Below are positions 1-13,114 of a stretch of 64,000 nucleotides of DNA, in pieces; position 1 is the stretch's first letter, and each line of letters opens with the position of its first letter. The notes under the pieces were generated by a model, which made no database searches, was not told the DNA's origin, and saw only the letters and a list, made by a program, of their open reading frames with translations. Both the position numbers and the translations under genes were made by a program. Source of the DNA: Caprimulgus europaeus (taxonomy: Eukaryota; Chordata; Aves; Caprimulgiformes; Caprimulgidae); contig OU015528.1 in assembly GCA_907165065.1 (NCBI GenBank), forward strand, positions 69,173,474-69,237,473, given 5' to 3'.

Positions 1-3000
1 TCCTTGGAGGAAATATTAGAAGGAAATAAAAATTCTGTAGTTGATAAAAGGGATTAGGAAAAAAAGTCCTTTTGAATTCCCATTCTCAAAATCCCTAGGC
101 TACAAACACAACTGATTAAGATTTACCTAGGTAAGAAATGAAAAATTACCTCCGGTATGTCCCACGTTGTACAGCACCCTTTATGTCACCTACTCCGTAG
201 CAACAGTGTCAAACTGAGCTGTGAATGGTGTAAGTATATTGTAACTATGGACTCTGCTTGGTAGTGCTACAATCTCCTTCTTCTTATCATCTGAAAAATC
301 CTGGGTGGGTTAATTCTTGAATAGACAAACACAGTTCAACTATGATGCTCAGCGTATCATATCTGTAATATCCTGCACTTCCACCAATACCACTCCGTGG
401 TGCAGGGGGGTAACAGTTTTAATCACCTTGTCTGTTAACCTTCCCCTAACCATCCTTCAGAAAACTGAAGAAGTTGGAGTATCTTGGGATTCAGGCACGG
501 TACAGATGGCGCTCGCTGAGCACTCTCACTTCATTGCCTTCATATGGGACACCTTTTATTTCCTTGAGAATAAAATAATAATTTGATATGCAAAAATGCA
601 AGCACATGGTTAACCTAAGAAAAATAATGTCAGATGCAAAATTCAGGCTTCATGATGGAAAGCCAAAATGATCCCAATACAAGAGAGTTTCAGGCCTGAA
701 TACACTTAAACAGACTCCTCTGGCAAAACCCGGGCTGAGCAGGGCTGCTTGTGCAACTGTTGGTGTGTGTTTCTGTGAGTGCGTGTGTGTTCGTGCATGT
801 ATAGATCCTCTTTGCCTTGCCCTGTTTGGGCAGGAAAGTTCTACTTCATTTTCTGTTCCTCACCAATCATACCACACGTGCAATGAGGCAGAAATATTTA
901 AAGAAGGGAGTACCCAGGTATTAATTTTCTCCATATTCTGTAAGGAAGTGCTCCTATTTCTTTGAGAGACCTGGGCTTAGATTTTTAAAATAGCTGCTAT
1001 TGTTTTAAAATAGAAAAAATATCATAAAGACAATTTATGGGAGAAAAAAGCAGACCCAGCAAATAAAAATAACCCAGAAATTCTGCAAAAAGTAGAGGTA
1101 AAGAAGTCTGAGGTAGTTAGAGTTGGGATGGTGGACTATGTGTCAGGGTCAGGAGGGCTGATGGGTTCTAGGCAAAAGCACTTGGAAGGACGGGCCCGTG
1201 ATGACCCATGCAGGAATTGCGCTCTGAGGGAAACTGTGTGCATAGTCTGTTAGAAACACACATTTTTCTTCTAACAGTGGTACACCAAACCCTGAACTGC
1301 TGTCTCTAGACACCTGAATGCACATCATGGTGAAAAACAGCATCACCTCATTGGGAAGAGGACACAGTTTGTGATGCAAATGTGAACTTCAGAAAGAGAG
1401 ACTTTTAAGCTACAGACATGACACCTTCACAAACACATTAGTAATTACCTGCTAGTTAGATGCACTGCAAAATATTTGTTCTTATAAACCTGTGACATCC
1501 ACAGTTACTCACTTTTGTGTTACATTCTGAGTGCTGCACATGTGCTCTGCTTCGAAAGACTCAGGGGCAGGGGTGGGCAGTGGCCGTGCAGGGAGGGCAA
1601 TAACAGACACTGGGAGCTTTGGTTTCAGCAGGACTTCCTGGGTAGGAAGGTCCTGGTTCTCCGAAGAACCTGATCACCTTCCTGCCTTGTCAGTGCCAGT
1701 GGCAATCCTCTCACTTGCCCCAGGTCAATAAGAACTGGAGCTCAGCTATCTCCTACCTGCTTGTGGGGCTGAGTCCCTGCATCATCAGCTGTGGGTGTCT
1801 GAGTGCAGATGTTGCACACAGATAATACAAGTAATAGCTCTGGCTGAACCCTCAGGGTTTCCCTGCTTATCTCCTTCATGCAGCCTGATCCTGTACATGC
1901 GCTCAAGACATGTCTGAAATTGAAGGCATCTGGGAACTTTTTAGTAGGGATTTATCTATCCTGACTTTAGAAATTGAGATGTCAGACATGACTCAAAGAT
2001 AGTAACCTTGCATGCTCTTTCCAGTCAATGGAAAGATTTAGATGCTTCTGCAAGACAATTAATTTCATCCCAAAGGTGTCGAATAAATCTCTTTCTAAAG
2101 GTGCCTATTGGTCTCCTTAGTAAAAAGCCTAGAATGAGTAACAGTAACGGAGATATCTAAACTTGGCTGAGATGAATCTTGCTCTACTTTTGTATCCCAT
2201 TGGTCTCTGGAGCAAGGGCTGAACTTGGACACTAACATTCATCTTCCTAACCACTGGGCTACTGAGTATTCTCAGTCTCACTTGGTCTATATTGTATAAA
2301 TGTTTACAGGGAGTGAGGACTTGCCTTGAATCCATAATGACTAGTTGTGCATCTGAGCATTGCAGCATCACTGTGTCATGGAGGAAAGCTGGAGCAGAAA
2401 GCCCGTGCACACACATATACACATTGCTCTTAAAATTCTAATTTCCTTTACCCAGTGATAGAGTAAAAGATAACCTTCTAGAGAGAACTGCTGAGCTGCA
2501 GTGGTGGAATGTGGCAAATGGAAAATCCAACAGCAGAGCTCTTTCTGTGTCAGAGGTGATGGAGGAACTACTGCAGATATGCAGCGATGTTGATCATGTG
2601 TAGAGTCCTTAACCAAGGGAGACAGTGCTGGAGCAATTCCTTTCTCTCTTCTTCCTTTGATCTTGTTCTTGTAGGGTCTATAACTGTTTTTTGTACCCTC
2701 TTGCTTGTCTCTGCTGTTACCCTATGCAGGATATTTTATGTTATGTTTTTTGCCATGCACTAAAAACAGGCTCTTGCCAGCTTTTGAGGTCACATTCCTT
2801 TTGGGCCCCCTAAGTGGTAATTTGTGCTTTGTGTTTGTGACTTTGGGACTCCGGTGTCATCCTGTTCCTATAATGCACCTTTGAGGAGTTCCTCTGCTGC
2901 CATCCTACATTTGTGATTTCAGAGCTCCTTGCTATATGGTGCAGACTTAGCCATTGATTACTAATTCCTGATACTGATTAAGGCTATGAGTCCTTTGAGT

Positions 3001-6000
3001 TCTTGGTTGTGACCCACAACAAAATAGTTAGCTGTCATTCTGGAAGAAATAAGAAAACTCAAAAAAAGTGCTTCCAATCAGAGAAGTAATTAAAAAGTCA
3101 TTGCATACTGAATGCAAAGAGAAGAAATTACAGAACTTGGCTGAAAAGTCTTATTCTTGTGAAGATGACCCCGGTTGGTGTTAGGCTGACCAGATACCAG
3201 ACAGATATCAGCCTGGGGGAAGATATTTCTTCTTTACCAAACGCTTGAAGTTTGAGTGTTTTGTTGTTTTTTTTTTTATAACTTCATTTTCTAATCTTAT
3301 TTTTATAGATTTATGTATTTGTAGTTTTCTTTACTGTTTATGGATTATATCCATTGGGTAACTTAGGCTGTAGGTCATTCTGTGTAACTGTGTTGCTGTG
3401 ATTTGAGTTCTTATGACTTGGTAGTTTCTTCTGTGTCAGTTTTATTCTGTGTTTTCAAGCCTTGATTCCATTAGACATCATAAAATGTCTGGTAGCTCCC
3501 CAAGGTTACACACTTACAAGATAATTTACAGTAAGTTCTTAAAATGGTGCAATATTAGCTAATTATAAGAATTCTATGACTCTATATAGTATATATTACT
3601 TAAAGGACAAAATTGTTTCCTCTTATAGTGGTTTTTATTATGCTGGTGAATCACTTTTCTACTGAAAGACAGCAGAAAATATGATGTTTGCATTTTCTAC
3701 TAATGCTTACTGCTAAAGCTCAGAAGATCAACACTGGGTTATAGAGTCTATTTTCTCTTGCCTATAAATACTTCTGTATACAGAGCAGAAGAACTTTAGC
3801 AGGGTCATGGCAGCATGGCTGGTATACCCTGCATGCCAGTGGCACGGTCCCAACCAGCCCTGCATCCAAGCTGTCCTTTCCCGGTGGTGAGGCTGCGAGG
3901 AAGAGTCAGCACCAGCCACAGCGTTGCTTGCTTCTCTCTGCTTCGGATGTGTGTGTGGGCCCCGCACTCTGTTCAAGGGCACAAAGCAACATCAGCCCGC
4001 TTCATCTAGCTCTTCCCTCCTTCCCTGCAGAGCAGCTGCCACCACTCCTCTATCCTATAAAAGCTGATCATAGATGGCTTTTCAACATACAAAGGCTGTC
4101 TCTAACTAGAAGAAGAGGGAGTAAGAAATGCCATTCAAATGAGTGAGTTAATTCGTACTTCATATTTCATACACTTCAACTGCCTTTTTGCTTTTTTTTT
4201 TCCTGTTACTTCAATACAGTCTTCTATAAAAAAGATGTAATAGTTCCTTACTGTCCCTCAGGCTATTCTGGCCAAGGTTCCTGAGCTTGGTAGCTTGATG
4301 TGAGAGCAATTGCTACAGTTGTATAGTGACAGCCCATACCACCCCAATTTGACTCATGGAGCCCATTTTTTCATCTGAACCTGCAATGTTTACATGGCCA
4401 GTCCTGGATCAGAGGCCCCCAACCACTTTTCTATGTTGACTGGGTCATCAGGAGGCAATCTAGTCCTGGATAGTGAAAAACAGCATCTGATTCTCCAGGT
4501 TAGTTTGACCCAGGCAAGCTTGCTCTTGGGCTGATGGTGGCAGAGCTCTATGCTGCTGTGCACGTTATTTACTGAGTCCTCCTGGTGTGAGGAAAATGCC
4601 TGAAATGAATGGGGAAATCAGGGGGCATTTGTCACTAGGTTGGTCCATCATTAGATTTTGGATTTCAGCAGCTGCATAAGCAATGAGGATTGCAGAGCAC
4701 AGGATGGACCTAAGTAGGAAGGTCTGACTAAGAGCAAAGAACTCTAGTGGCATCCAGGCCCAATGCACTTGGTGCCTTGTCACCTCCAGCCCCACTGATA
4801 GGGTGCTTGCTGGCATTTTGTTGTAGCCAATGAAGATCAAGGATGCTAGTGCTTATAAGTGGGGCTGAAATATGAATAATTTCTATGCAAATTGCAAAAC
4901 TCTTCAACAATCCGTCTTAAAAACGCTAGCTATCAAACCTTCTGAATTTGTTTCAAAGCCATTTAATCTGGGAAGGGGCTGCTAATCAAAGAATAAAATA
5001 GACCTATAAAACTGTGAAGTAGAGACCTACTTGTTAACCTCAAGGGACTGAAGGTATGGAGAGGATCAATTCAGGCTGCATTTGCATTTGTATGCCAGAA
5101 TGAAAAACATTCAATATAAAGAGAACGGGATGAGAGAAGAGGGAGGGGAATTGGGCAGAAGCTGCTCTGGGAGTCTGCCCACAGGGAGTGAGGTTGCTGA
5201 TCCTCCAGAGATGCTTCATGAGCAGAGCCTGGAGCTGGGCTCTTTCAGTTTTGCTAAATGTGAAGCCTACCTTGTATTTTGGGATGTGAAGTCAGGGCAG
5301 AAGCAGTGCTGAAGCTGCCCTCTTTCAGGAAGAGTGCCTTGCTAGAAATTAATATGGCAAGTGAATTAGCAGCCAGGTTAAGGAGGCTGTACACACCAAA
5401 ACAGGATCACAGGATAAACTGTTAAGGTTTGGATAAAAGCTTTTGCTCCTTGGCACAAAGCTAGTTTGGGGGCTTGTGCTGCCAGGTGCTAGTTGTTGGA
5501 AGATGTCACAACATAGGACTTAGTGCTGCGTGCCCAGGGACACAGAGATGTTTGTGCAGCCCACAGACCAGACTGGAGACCCTTACAAAAAGCTTTGTGA
5601 CTGGCTGCAGCCACCATGGCACGGTAGCACTTAGGGCATGTCTCTACCAGCAACCACCCCAAAAAGCTGTGCAGTACCAGGGACACAGGAGACAGGAGTC
5701 ATTCAGGAGGAGACACATGCTTGCACTCATCTTTCCTGGGGTGATATAAAAGAGTAATCAATCAGTATTTTCATGAGGTTGGAGGTTTGAGATGTTCTCT
5801 GAAATACTGCATACTAACACTTTACAGTGCTCTGTGTTATCTGCTGGGCTTATTTTTAAAAACTTCTGGAGTTAGTGAAGTGCTAATTGGAATAGGTGTT
5901 TTGTACATGGTGAGCTTTGTGGGCTATGCAGGAAAAGGTTTGATTTTCTTCCTGAATTAAATAGGTACCTAAATGTAGCCCTTTGTACTTGCTGGTTTAG

Positions 6001-8768
6001 AGACAGGGTGAATAATTTTCTGGTTTATGGACTACAGTTCTTTAACTTTAGTTAAAGCTCTTGGCATAGTTTTTAATCACTTTGGGAAAGTACAAACACC
6101 AAAATTAATTAATTTCATACCTAAGTATGACTAGAAACTTCAGAGCCATGGGCAGCCCTGCTGCCTGGTGATGGCAGGGGAGGGTGTTTCAGTCTGGTTT
6201 GCTTGCTTGTTGCTTTTCACTTTAGAGCAAAGGGCAATCCAGGAAGCAAAGCCTACATTTTTCTTGTAGAGTGTTACAAAAGCAGTATAAAAATTCAATT
6301 GGCTTCGGTGACAGCAATGGCCCTAATTTACTGTGAGAGGAGGGATAGTAGGACACCAGTGCCTTGACTTTTCTCCTGCCGGGTCTCCTGCTGTAGCTGT
6401 GGCTCTGCAGTTGCTCAGATCCTTTCTTCTTGCAGCTGCACTGGGGCTGTCACCGTAGGTCTGGGTTTGGCTTCCATGTTTTGGTTACTCCTCCCACTGC
6501 TTCCGCATCTACAGTATCTTTGGGTGGGCAACAAGGCTGTCCCTTGGTGGTATGCAGCAGTCCTGGGGCACAGAGGTAAAGAGAAGCATTGCAGGGGTTG
6601 GATTATTGACCTTCCTACATTGCAGGGCAGTAATTGCTGCTGCCGAGCTGTCAGTGCAGTGCCAGGACACTGCTGAGGCTGCTCAACACAACGGTGACCT
6701 CTGGAGAAACTCAGGGATTGATCTATGTGGAAGAGCCATCATCACCCTGGACTTGGCCCAGAGGGCAGAGGATAGCATGCTGTCCTCTCCTCTGGCATCA
6801 TCCCTTGTGTTTAACCAGGCCTTTTACTTGATTTTTTTTTTTTTTTAGAAGTGTAATCACTGAGTATCTTTTCTTGCTGTCCCCAGGACTTGCAGTGCTT
6901 TTTTGCAGCATTTGTCATGTTTGATAGGTCAACTTTTTTCATTTTTAAGCTTGAAGAAATTGAAAATAAAGCAGGTCAGGAAGTGACCAAATCACAGAAA
7001 GCCCTGTCACTCCTCTTTTTCACCACACCCTTTCTTGCTGATTTTTTCAGTTTAAATATCCCCTATCTTTAAAACACTGATAGGAGTTCATTTGTGGAAG
7101 AAAAGGTTTCCTGGATCAGTCTTCATCCTTGTGTGTTTTTGCTTGTTGTGTGGATTTTTTTGGTTTTTTTTGTTCGTTTGTTTTTTTTTCCTGAGAGGGA
7201 CAGCCATGCATCTCAGACTTATTTGGGAAGTTCCTGAGTGGGAGTGGAAGGTGGTGCTCCAGGCTCCTGTGGGGGTATTTGTGCACTGGTATTCCCTCAG
7301 CTGTTTTAAAGAAATATATTTGTACCTTCTAAGCAAAACTCTCCTTATTGATTAATTGAACTGGCAGAGTGACTTATTGCCACAGAGGCACTGAAGGCAG
7401 AAAGGGACAGAACATAAGTTTTAGATTGGCTATAATTCAGAGATGGTGCTTATGTTACTGTGTCTTGACGATATATTTAACAAAAATTTGCTCTAAACTT
7501 AGGTACCAGCTATGGAGATAAATGTGCGATCACGTCATTGCTGTGAGAAACACTGAGAAAAATCTCTGGGGACTGGGAAGACCGGACTGTGCATGCCTGC
7601 GCTGGCTGAGGGAGGGCCACGGTCTGCGCAGAGCCTGTGGGTATGTATTTGGGCAGGGCATAGAGGCTGGTACTCCAAGGCAGAGGCCAGTCCTGGGTGC
7701 TGAGCAGGGGACGTGCAGGTTGGCCAGCGAGGGGCTTGGGGCACAGGTGACGTTTGAGTCCTGGCCCCTCCTGGAGCACAGATGTTTCTGACCAGATGGT
7801 GCACTGGATTTTCCTTTGAGAGCAATGGCTAATTAAAAAGGCTCACTGTTTCGATGACAGCTGGGAAGGTAAAGGTGATATTCAGCTCTGACGTGATAGA
7901 TGAAGAAACAGCCTTGGGAGTCCTCCCATCTAATAGATGTGGGGGTGGGAGCCCTGCCTGACACAGCTATGGAAATTCTCTCCAAGTTCTCTATTAGTCA
8001 TGAGAGTAGGCAGCCTGCCTTGCCTGTGTGGCCTTTTTAGCAACAATTATGGAAAATATCCTCGGTGTCAAGGGGATAAAAGAGGGAAAGGACTCTTCTG
8101 GAGAATTGCAGAAGTGAACTGTGAAGTAAATCCCTAATGAGATCAGTCATCCCTGGGCAAGTCCAAAGCCTTCTCTAACTTTGAGCTCCATGGCAGTGTA
8201 CCAAGAAACTTTTCCCCTTCGCACCAAAGCATCCCTCAAAGCAAGGAGAAATGTGGAGGGTGACATCCTCATTAGCTGAGGTATGCTCTTCTACTTACGC
8301 CTCTGCAGTTCTGGCCCTGTGTTTCTGCTGCAGCAGTGGTGTACAAAAAGAGTGTAGTGGCTAAGACAGAAATGTGCCTGTGGCTTTGCCTGTCCTTTCC
8401 TTCATCAAATGAATTTGGAAATTTCCAGTAGAGATCATAGCATTTTGCAGTCACAAAACCTGGCCTGAATGCTTGGATTATTATCAGTACAGACACTTAT
8501 CTGTAATAGCATTGAAGAAAGAACATTATTTGCACTTGCAAAGGGAGTTACTCATTGCATGTAGAGTTAGTATGTCTAATTAGTAACCACTGCTGGTTTC
8601 TGGAGTTCAAGGCAGATGAGTTGTGCTGGGCTTCAATACAAGGTGTTGAGTAGTTCTATATGTTTTTATGTCACCCAGGAGTATGTTAATGACTTAGCCA
8701 GTGCCAGTAACTGGTCATGACACCTCTCAGCAGAGGTGTCTAATGTGGAGCTGCTGAGAGGTTGAGGT

Positions 8769-8853
8769 GAGGTAGAGGTTGAGGGTGTAAGGTGAGAGTG
8801 TGAGGTAGAGGTTGAGGGTGTAAGGTGAGAGTGTAAGGTAGAGGTTGAGAGTG
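8769..8853. repeat. 33-bp minisatellite, about 2.6 copies
   Basis: A G-rich unit beginning gaggtagaggttgagg repeats with a 33-base period at 8769, 8802 and 8835. The third copy is partial and has small substitutions. The apparent Ser/Thr-rich frame on the opposite strand is a product of the repeat, not a gene. Confidence 0.9.
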
Positions 8854-9256
8854 GCAAATGATGTCAGCTGGTGAAACAGGGCCAGAAGGAAAGAGGGAAA
8901 AAGAGGAAGACAAAATTCAGGGGGATAGAAGGGGAAAATGGAGAATGGAAGAATTAATCCACGGAAAGACAGCAGGATTTATCTCAGAGTTAGGATTGAG
9001 AACAAAAGCACTGGGGAGCTATGAAAGAAGAGGAGAGATTCAGGACAGATATGGTGGTGCTGTGGGCACCTGGAATGTAGAGGAGGCTGAGCATGAGATG
9101 TTCATATTCAGCAGAGATGGCACAAGTCAGGCTGAAGCTGATCTTTGATGGAGATGGGAAATTTTTGGCAATGGTGGTTGGCCACACATTCAGATGGGAG
9201 ATGAAAAATATCAGGTAAGAAATGGGGCCATGCTTGAACTTCTGCATCAATTCCTA

Positions 9257-9300
9257 GCAAACAGCTATCCACAGTGCTGCAAACAGCTATCCACAGTGCT
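9257..9300. repeat. Exact 22-bp tandem duplication
   Basis: Bases 9257-9278 are repeated without change at 9279-9300 and are followed by the first bases of a third copy. The identity of the copies suggests a recent slippage or duplication event, or an assembly artefact. Confidence 0.9.
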
Positions 9301-10932
9301 GCTAAATTGTTGGCCATTTTGTCACTGAGGCCACGGAGTAGGGAGATATATGGATGGATAACAAATCTCCCTCCTGTTAAAGGGAGAGTACTTTAGTGAA
9401 ACCAGTGCTGACTGTGCTCTGTTGTACCTAAATGAAGAGAGCTGTCAGTCCAGAAGCTTTCTAAAAAAAAAAAAAAATGACATCTTTGGCAATACCTTGT
9501 GGGACTTGTTAAATTTTCTGCCTTTTTTATTAAGGTTATTTGAAGATTTGCTCTTCCTAGTCCTGCAGTTTGCATGCACTTCCTAAAGCTACTGAGCACA
9601 GAAACACCCAGAGAGAAAGCAAACTCAGAGCCAACATTTGCCACCAGTTAAGAAAAGGGCAGCACCAACATCTGCCTATGAGATTTTACCAAACTCCTCC
9701 CCAAATGTGCATTGCCAATCACATGCAGGCAAGCAGTGCCTTGGAGTTTGGAGCAGAGAATCTGCATCAAAATAAACATCCAATTTCCTGTGTTACATAG
9801 GTATGAAAAAATAGATTATAAGGGATCATAAGAATGGCAATGCAATGCAAATGCTGTACTACTATGTTTAAAAGAGAAAGGACATGTTCTTAACAGAAAA
9901 AGTTAGACTGGGCAGAGTAACATATGAGTGAGGCTACGTGGCTTCAGCGTGCCTCCCCATGACATCTCCAGGTCTCAATCGGGCCCATACTCAGATTTCT
10001 GACCATGAAAACAGTGGCTATTTAAAGAGTTTTTGGAATATTAAAGATGCTTCAAAATTGTTATGTGTTTATTGTAATGAAAAACTACATTATTAGTTCA
10101 GCTGGTTGAAATTTTTTACATGGAACATTAATCTTCTGAAAAATGAGGCTCTGCAAAAACTGACTCAGGGTGTCTGAAGGCAAATTATTATTTTAAAAAT
10201 AAAATTTTATTTTAAGGAAAGATGAAATATTTATTTTTTAAAATGCCATATTTGCATGAAAAATATCAGTAGTTTTCCAGCCAGTACATCTTAACAGTGC
10301 CAATAGTCTGTAAACTGATGACTTATTTTGCCCAGCTGAAGGTAAGGAGCATTTTCCTGTTCTGTTCAATGAGGGCTGGGTTGGGCCCCAGAAGAGCCTG
10401 TCTGGTTACCATCTTTTTCACACCCTTAAGATGTTTTCTGAGGTATTTTTTCTGTAAAGTAAACCAGAAATCAAATTATGCCCCTTCACTCAGCTTGTAA
10501 ACAAACCTTTCTAGGGCTAATTAGAGCTACCAGATTCCTTTTGTATATGTGGTGTATGCTCAGAAGCTGCTCTCAATGCTGGGAGTCTCGCCATTCCTGT
10601 CCTGTGTCTCCTGGGACAGGGAGGAGAGTAAGTGTTCAAGCTTCTCCACCAAGGGAAAGATTTCCCTGCATCTGTGTAGCTTCATACACCTGAACTTGCC
10701 TATACAGAATTTGTGTGGTCACCCACATGTATATTCATAAATTGTACCCCTCTTTGCAGAAAGAAATCAAAATGGAGTGTTTCCTTTCAAATAACACAAC
10801 AGATAATTAATTCTACTCATATGCTACTCATACTCATGTAAATGATTCTTTCTTAGTGTAACACTGAAGGCTCTTACTCAAAATTAACACAGACTATGTA
10901 CAATTGAAAAAAAAAGATTTTTGGATATATAT

Positions 10933-13114
10933 TTTATTTGACAGTGGTTTAGAATATCATACAGTAAACAAGATTTCTGTAAAAGTTAATTTATCCATAG
11001 TGGTGCGTTTCATAAAAATAGTTGCTCACTTACAGCCTTTCTGTGACTATTAATACATGGAATTATATTTATAGAGATAGAGCTGTACAGGGTAAATTCA
11101 CAGCTAACACTACACAGAAATATTATTTGGAATGGGGTTTAGATGATGTGCTGTCTTCACAGGTTATCGATTACAGCCGCATAAAGCAATTACTGCACAA
11201 GGAGTAGCTGTGAACTGTGCAAATTAGAGTTTATGCAAGCATAATCTCAACTTTTTTTCAGATTTCATTGTTTGCTTTCTTTATACATAAAAATAAGATA
11301 CTGGGACGTGCATCTACACTACAGAAGCATTGTCCAAAATCAAATTCAATAAATTAATAGCAAATTATATTGGATTCTAGTTCAGGGGATAAGGATATTT
11401 TTTTTTTTCTCATTAAATAAGAGTTTTATAAACAGCTACATGGACTTGTGCTTTTTTAGAAATTATAAATGGACTTTTATTTCTAAAAAAAAAAATAAAA
11501 ATTTGAAAGCTGCAAAATCCTTGACTTGAGGCTTTTCAAATAATTGGACAGGAAGAAACATGCCTATAAATTTCTCGGTCCAGTGCAATGTTTGAGACAT
11601 ACAGTAATGTGCTGATTTCTTGGAAAAAAGCCAATCTCAATCTAGTTTTTCAGCAGAGCATGTAAACAATGAAGATTGCTAGAGAATAATAATTTTTAAA
11701 TATAAATTTTTGACAGTACTTAGCTTTATGATTTTTTTTTAATTACCAATGTATTATTGCCCAGGATTTTGTTTTAATTTTGACAGACAAATAAGCATAT
11801 GCACACTTATACAGACACACACGCATCTTTTTGAAACAAGGTAATGACTGATTGACTGAACTCGGAGTTATTTCCTGTGAAGGCAGACTGGAATGTTTAC
11901 CTGGCACTTAAGGCTTGAAATTCAAAACAGACAAGCAAGAAAGATAAAACAAAATAAGAAAAAAAAAAATGGAGGTAGGGAAGAAATGATAAAATGGAAA
12001 CCATTTAAAAAATGGAAATAAATCAACTTTACTGAATGAGGACACCAACAACTGTATTTCAGAAACCAGCCTAATTATTGTTAACGTGTGCCCGAAAGGC
12101 ACCTGCTCTGCCAAACCGAGGGGATGGAGGGTGAGGGTGTCCTAACTAAATGTAGATGGGTATGAAACATAGCACTGTTGATAAGTGAAGCTCTCATTTT
12201 CTGCAGGAGGGAAAGGCCTTTCCTTAAGGAAACTGCAGCTTTTTCTCTGTAGCACTCTTCCTTTCAGTGCAAGGGCCTTGCAGACCTCTGGGTTTTGAGC
12301 CTGGCCAATTGGTTTGGGTGCTACCTCGCAGGATTTGGGGAACCTGTAGGAAATCGCTTTTGAGAGTAATTTGCAAATACAACTCCACCCTAACTCCTTT
12401 CCAATGTACAGAAACATGATTTGTTCACAAAAATGGCAGTAGAAATGGTATCACAGAAACTAATCCACTGGCTTCCCCACTCCTCCCGTAGCGCCCAGTG
12501 AACTATGCTACAGGGTATCACGTTGACTATCCCACAGCGTTAACAGTGGAGACGTGTCATGGGTGTACAGTTCCAAACGATGCTTCAAAGAAACCCTTTA
12601 ACCCCTGTCTAGATATGTTGAGAACAATTTATTTACAACATTTTAGCTCCATGAAAAGATCCTCTCTCGGTTTCAGCTTGCTCCGTGCAGTTTTATTTAA
12701 GGCGATGTTCCAGTTTGTGATTGCTCTAACTTGTTCCAGTTTCTTGATATAAAGTTTGAATGAAATCCAAGTCCTTCATGCAGTGGGAAAAAAATGCTAA
12801 AGCTACACTGCACTATCCTTCTCTGATGTACTGTCCTTCATATTGTTTTGGTTTCTTCCATAGCTGCCAAAGTCCCTAAAATGGAACTGGGACTTTAGGG
12901 TCGATTTTAAATCTCCGTGTTGACTGTATGCTTTGAACTTACTAGATACTGTGCACATTGTCATGGAATTACACACTAATGTTTTCATTCCTCAATGCTT
13001 TGTGTATATGTGTGATTGATAGTTAAAATAAATTAAAACAAACCAATGTGAGACAAGAACTAAGAAGAATGTTCTGCGTCAGTTTGAGACAGTTAGAGGG
13101 CAACAGTCCCTTGC
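10933..13114 (-). other. MAGI2: Putative 3' UTR of MAGI2
   Basis: This stretch follows the MAGI2 stop codon at 13117-13115 on the minus strand. Candidate AATAAA polyadenylation signals, seen as tttatt on the plus strand, lie at 12697-12692 (about 420 bases after the stop), 12633-12628, 11481-11476 and 10938-10933. The sequence is AT-rich, has no long open frame and carries several A or T runs. Which signal is used cannot be decided from sequence. The left limit given is the most distal candidate I noted and is only a guess. Confidence 0.45.

Larger units (their letters stand above)
1..10932. other. Intergenic DNA downstream of MAGI2
   Basis: No exon, RNA gene or convincing protein-coding frame is visible here. 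Open frames are all under 100 codons, overlap on both strands and lack recognisable domains. The stretch holds a T run at 6832-6846, an imperfect GT-rich patch near 760-800, a 33-bp minisatellite at 8769-8853, an exact 22-bp tandem duplication at 9257-9300 and an A run at 9463-9477. Somewhat GC-richer patches lie near 3800-4030 and 7560-7780 without identifiable content. In mammals, as I remember it, the next gene beyond the MAGI2 3' end is PHTF2, which converges on it. I see no part of PHTF2 here. Confidence 0.6.

Noticed and set aside
8666-8857. 63-codon Ser/Thr/His repeat frame
   Set aside because: It is a translation of the 33-bp minisatellite.
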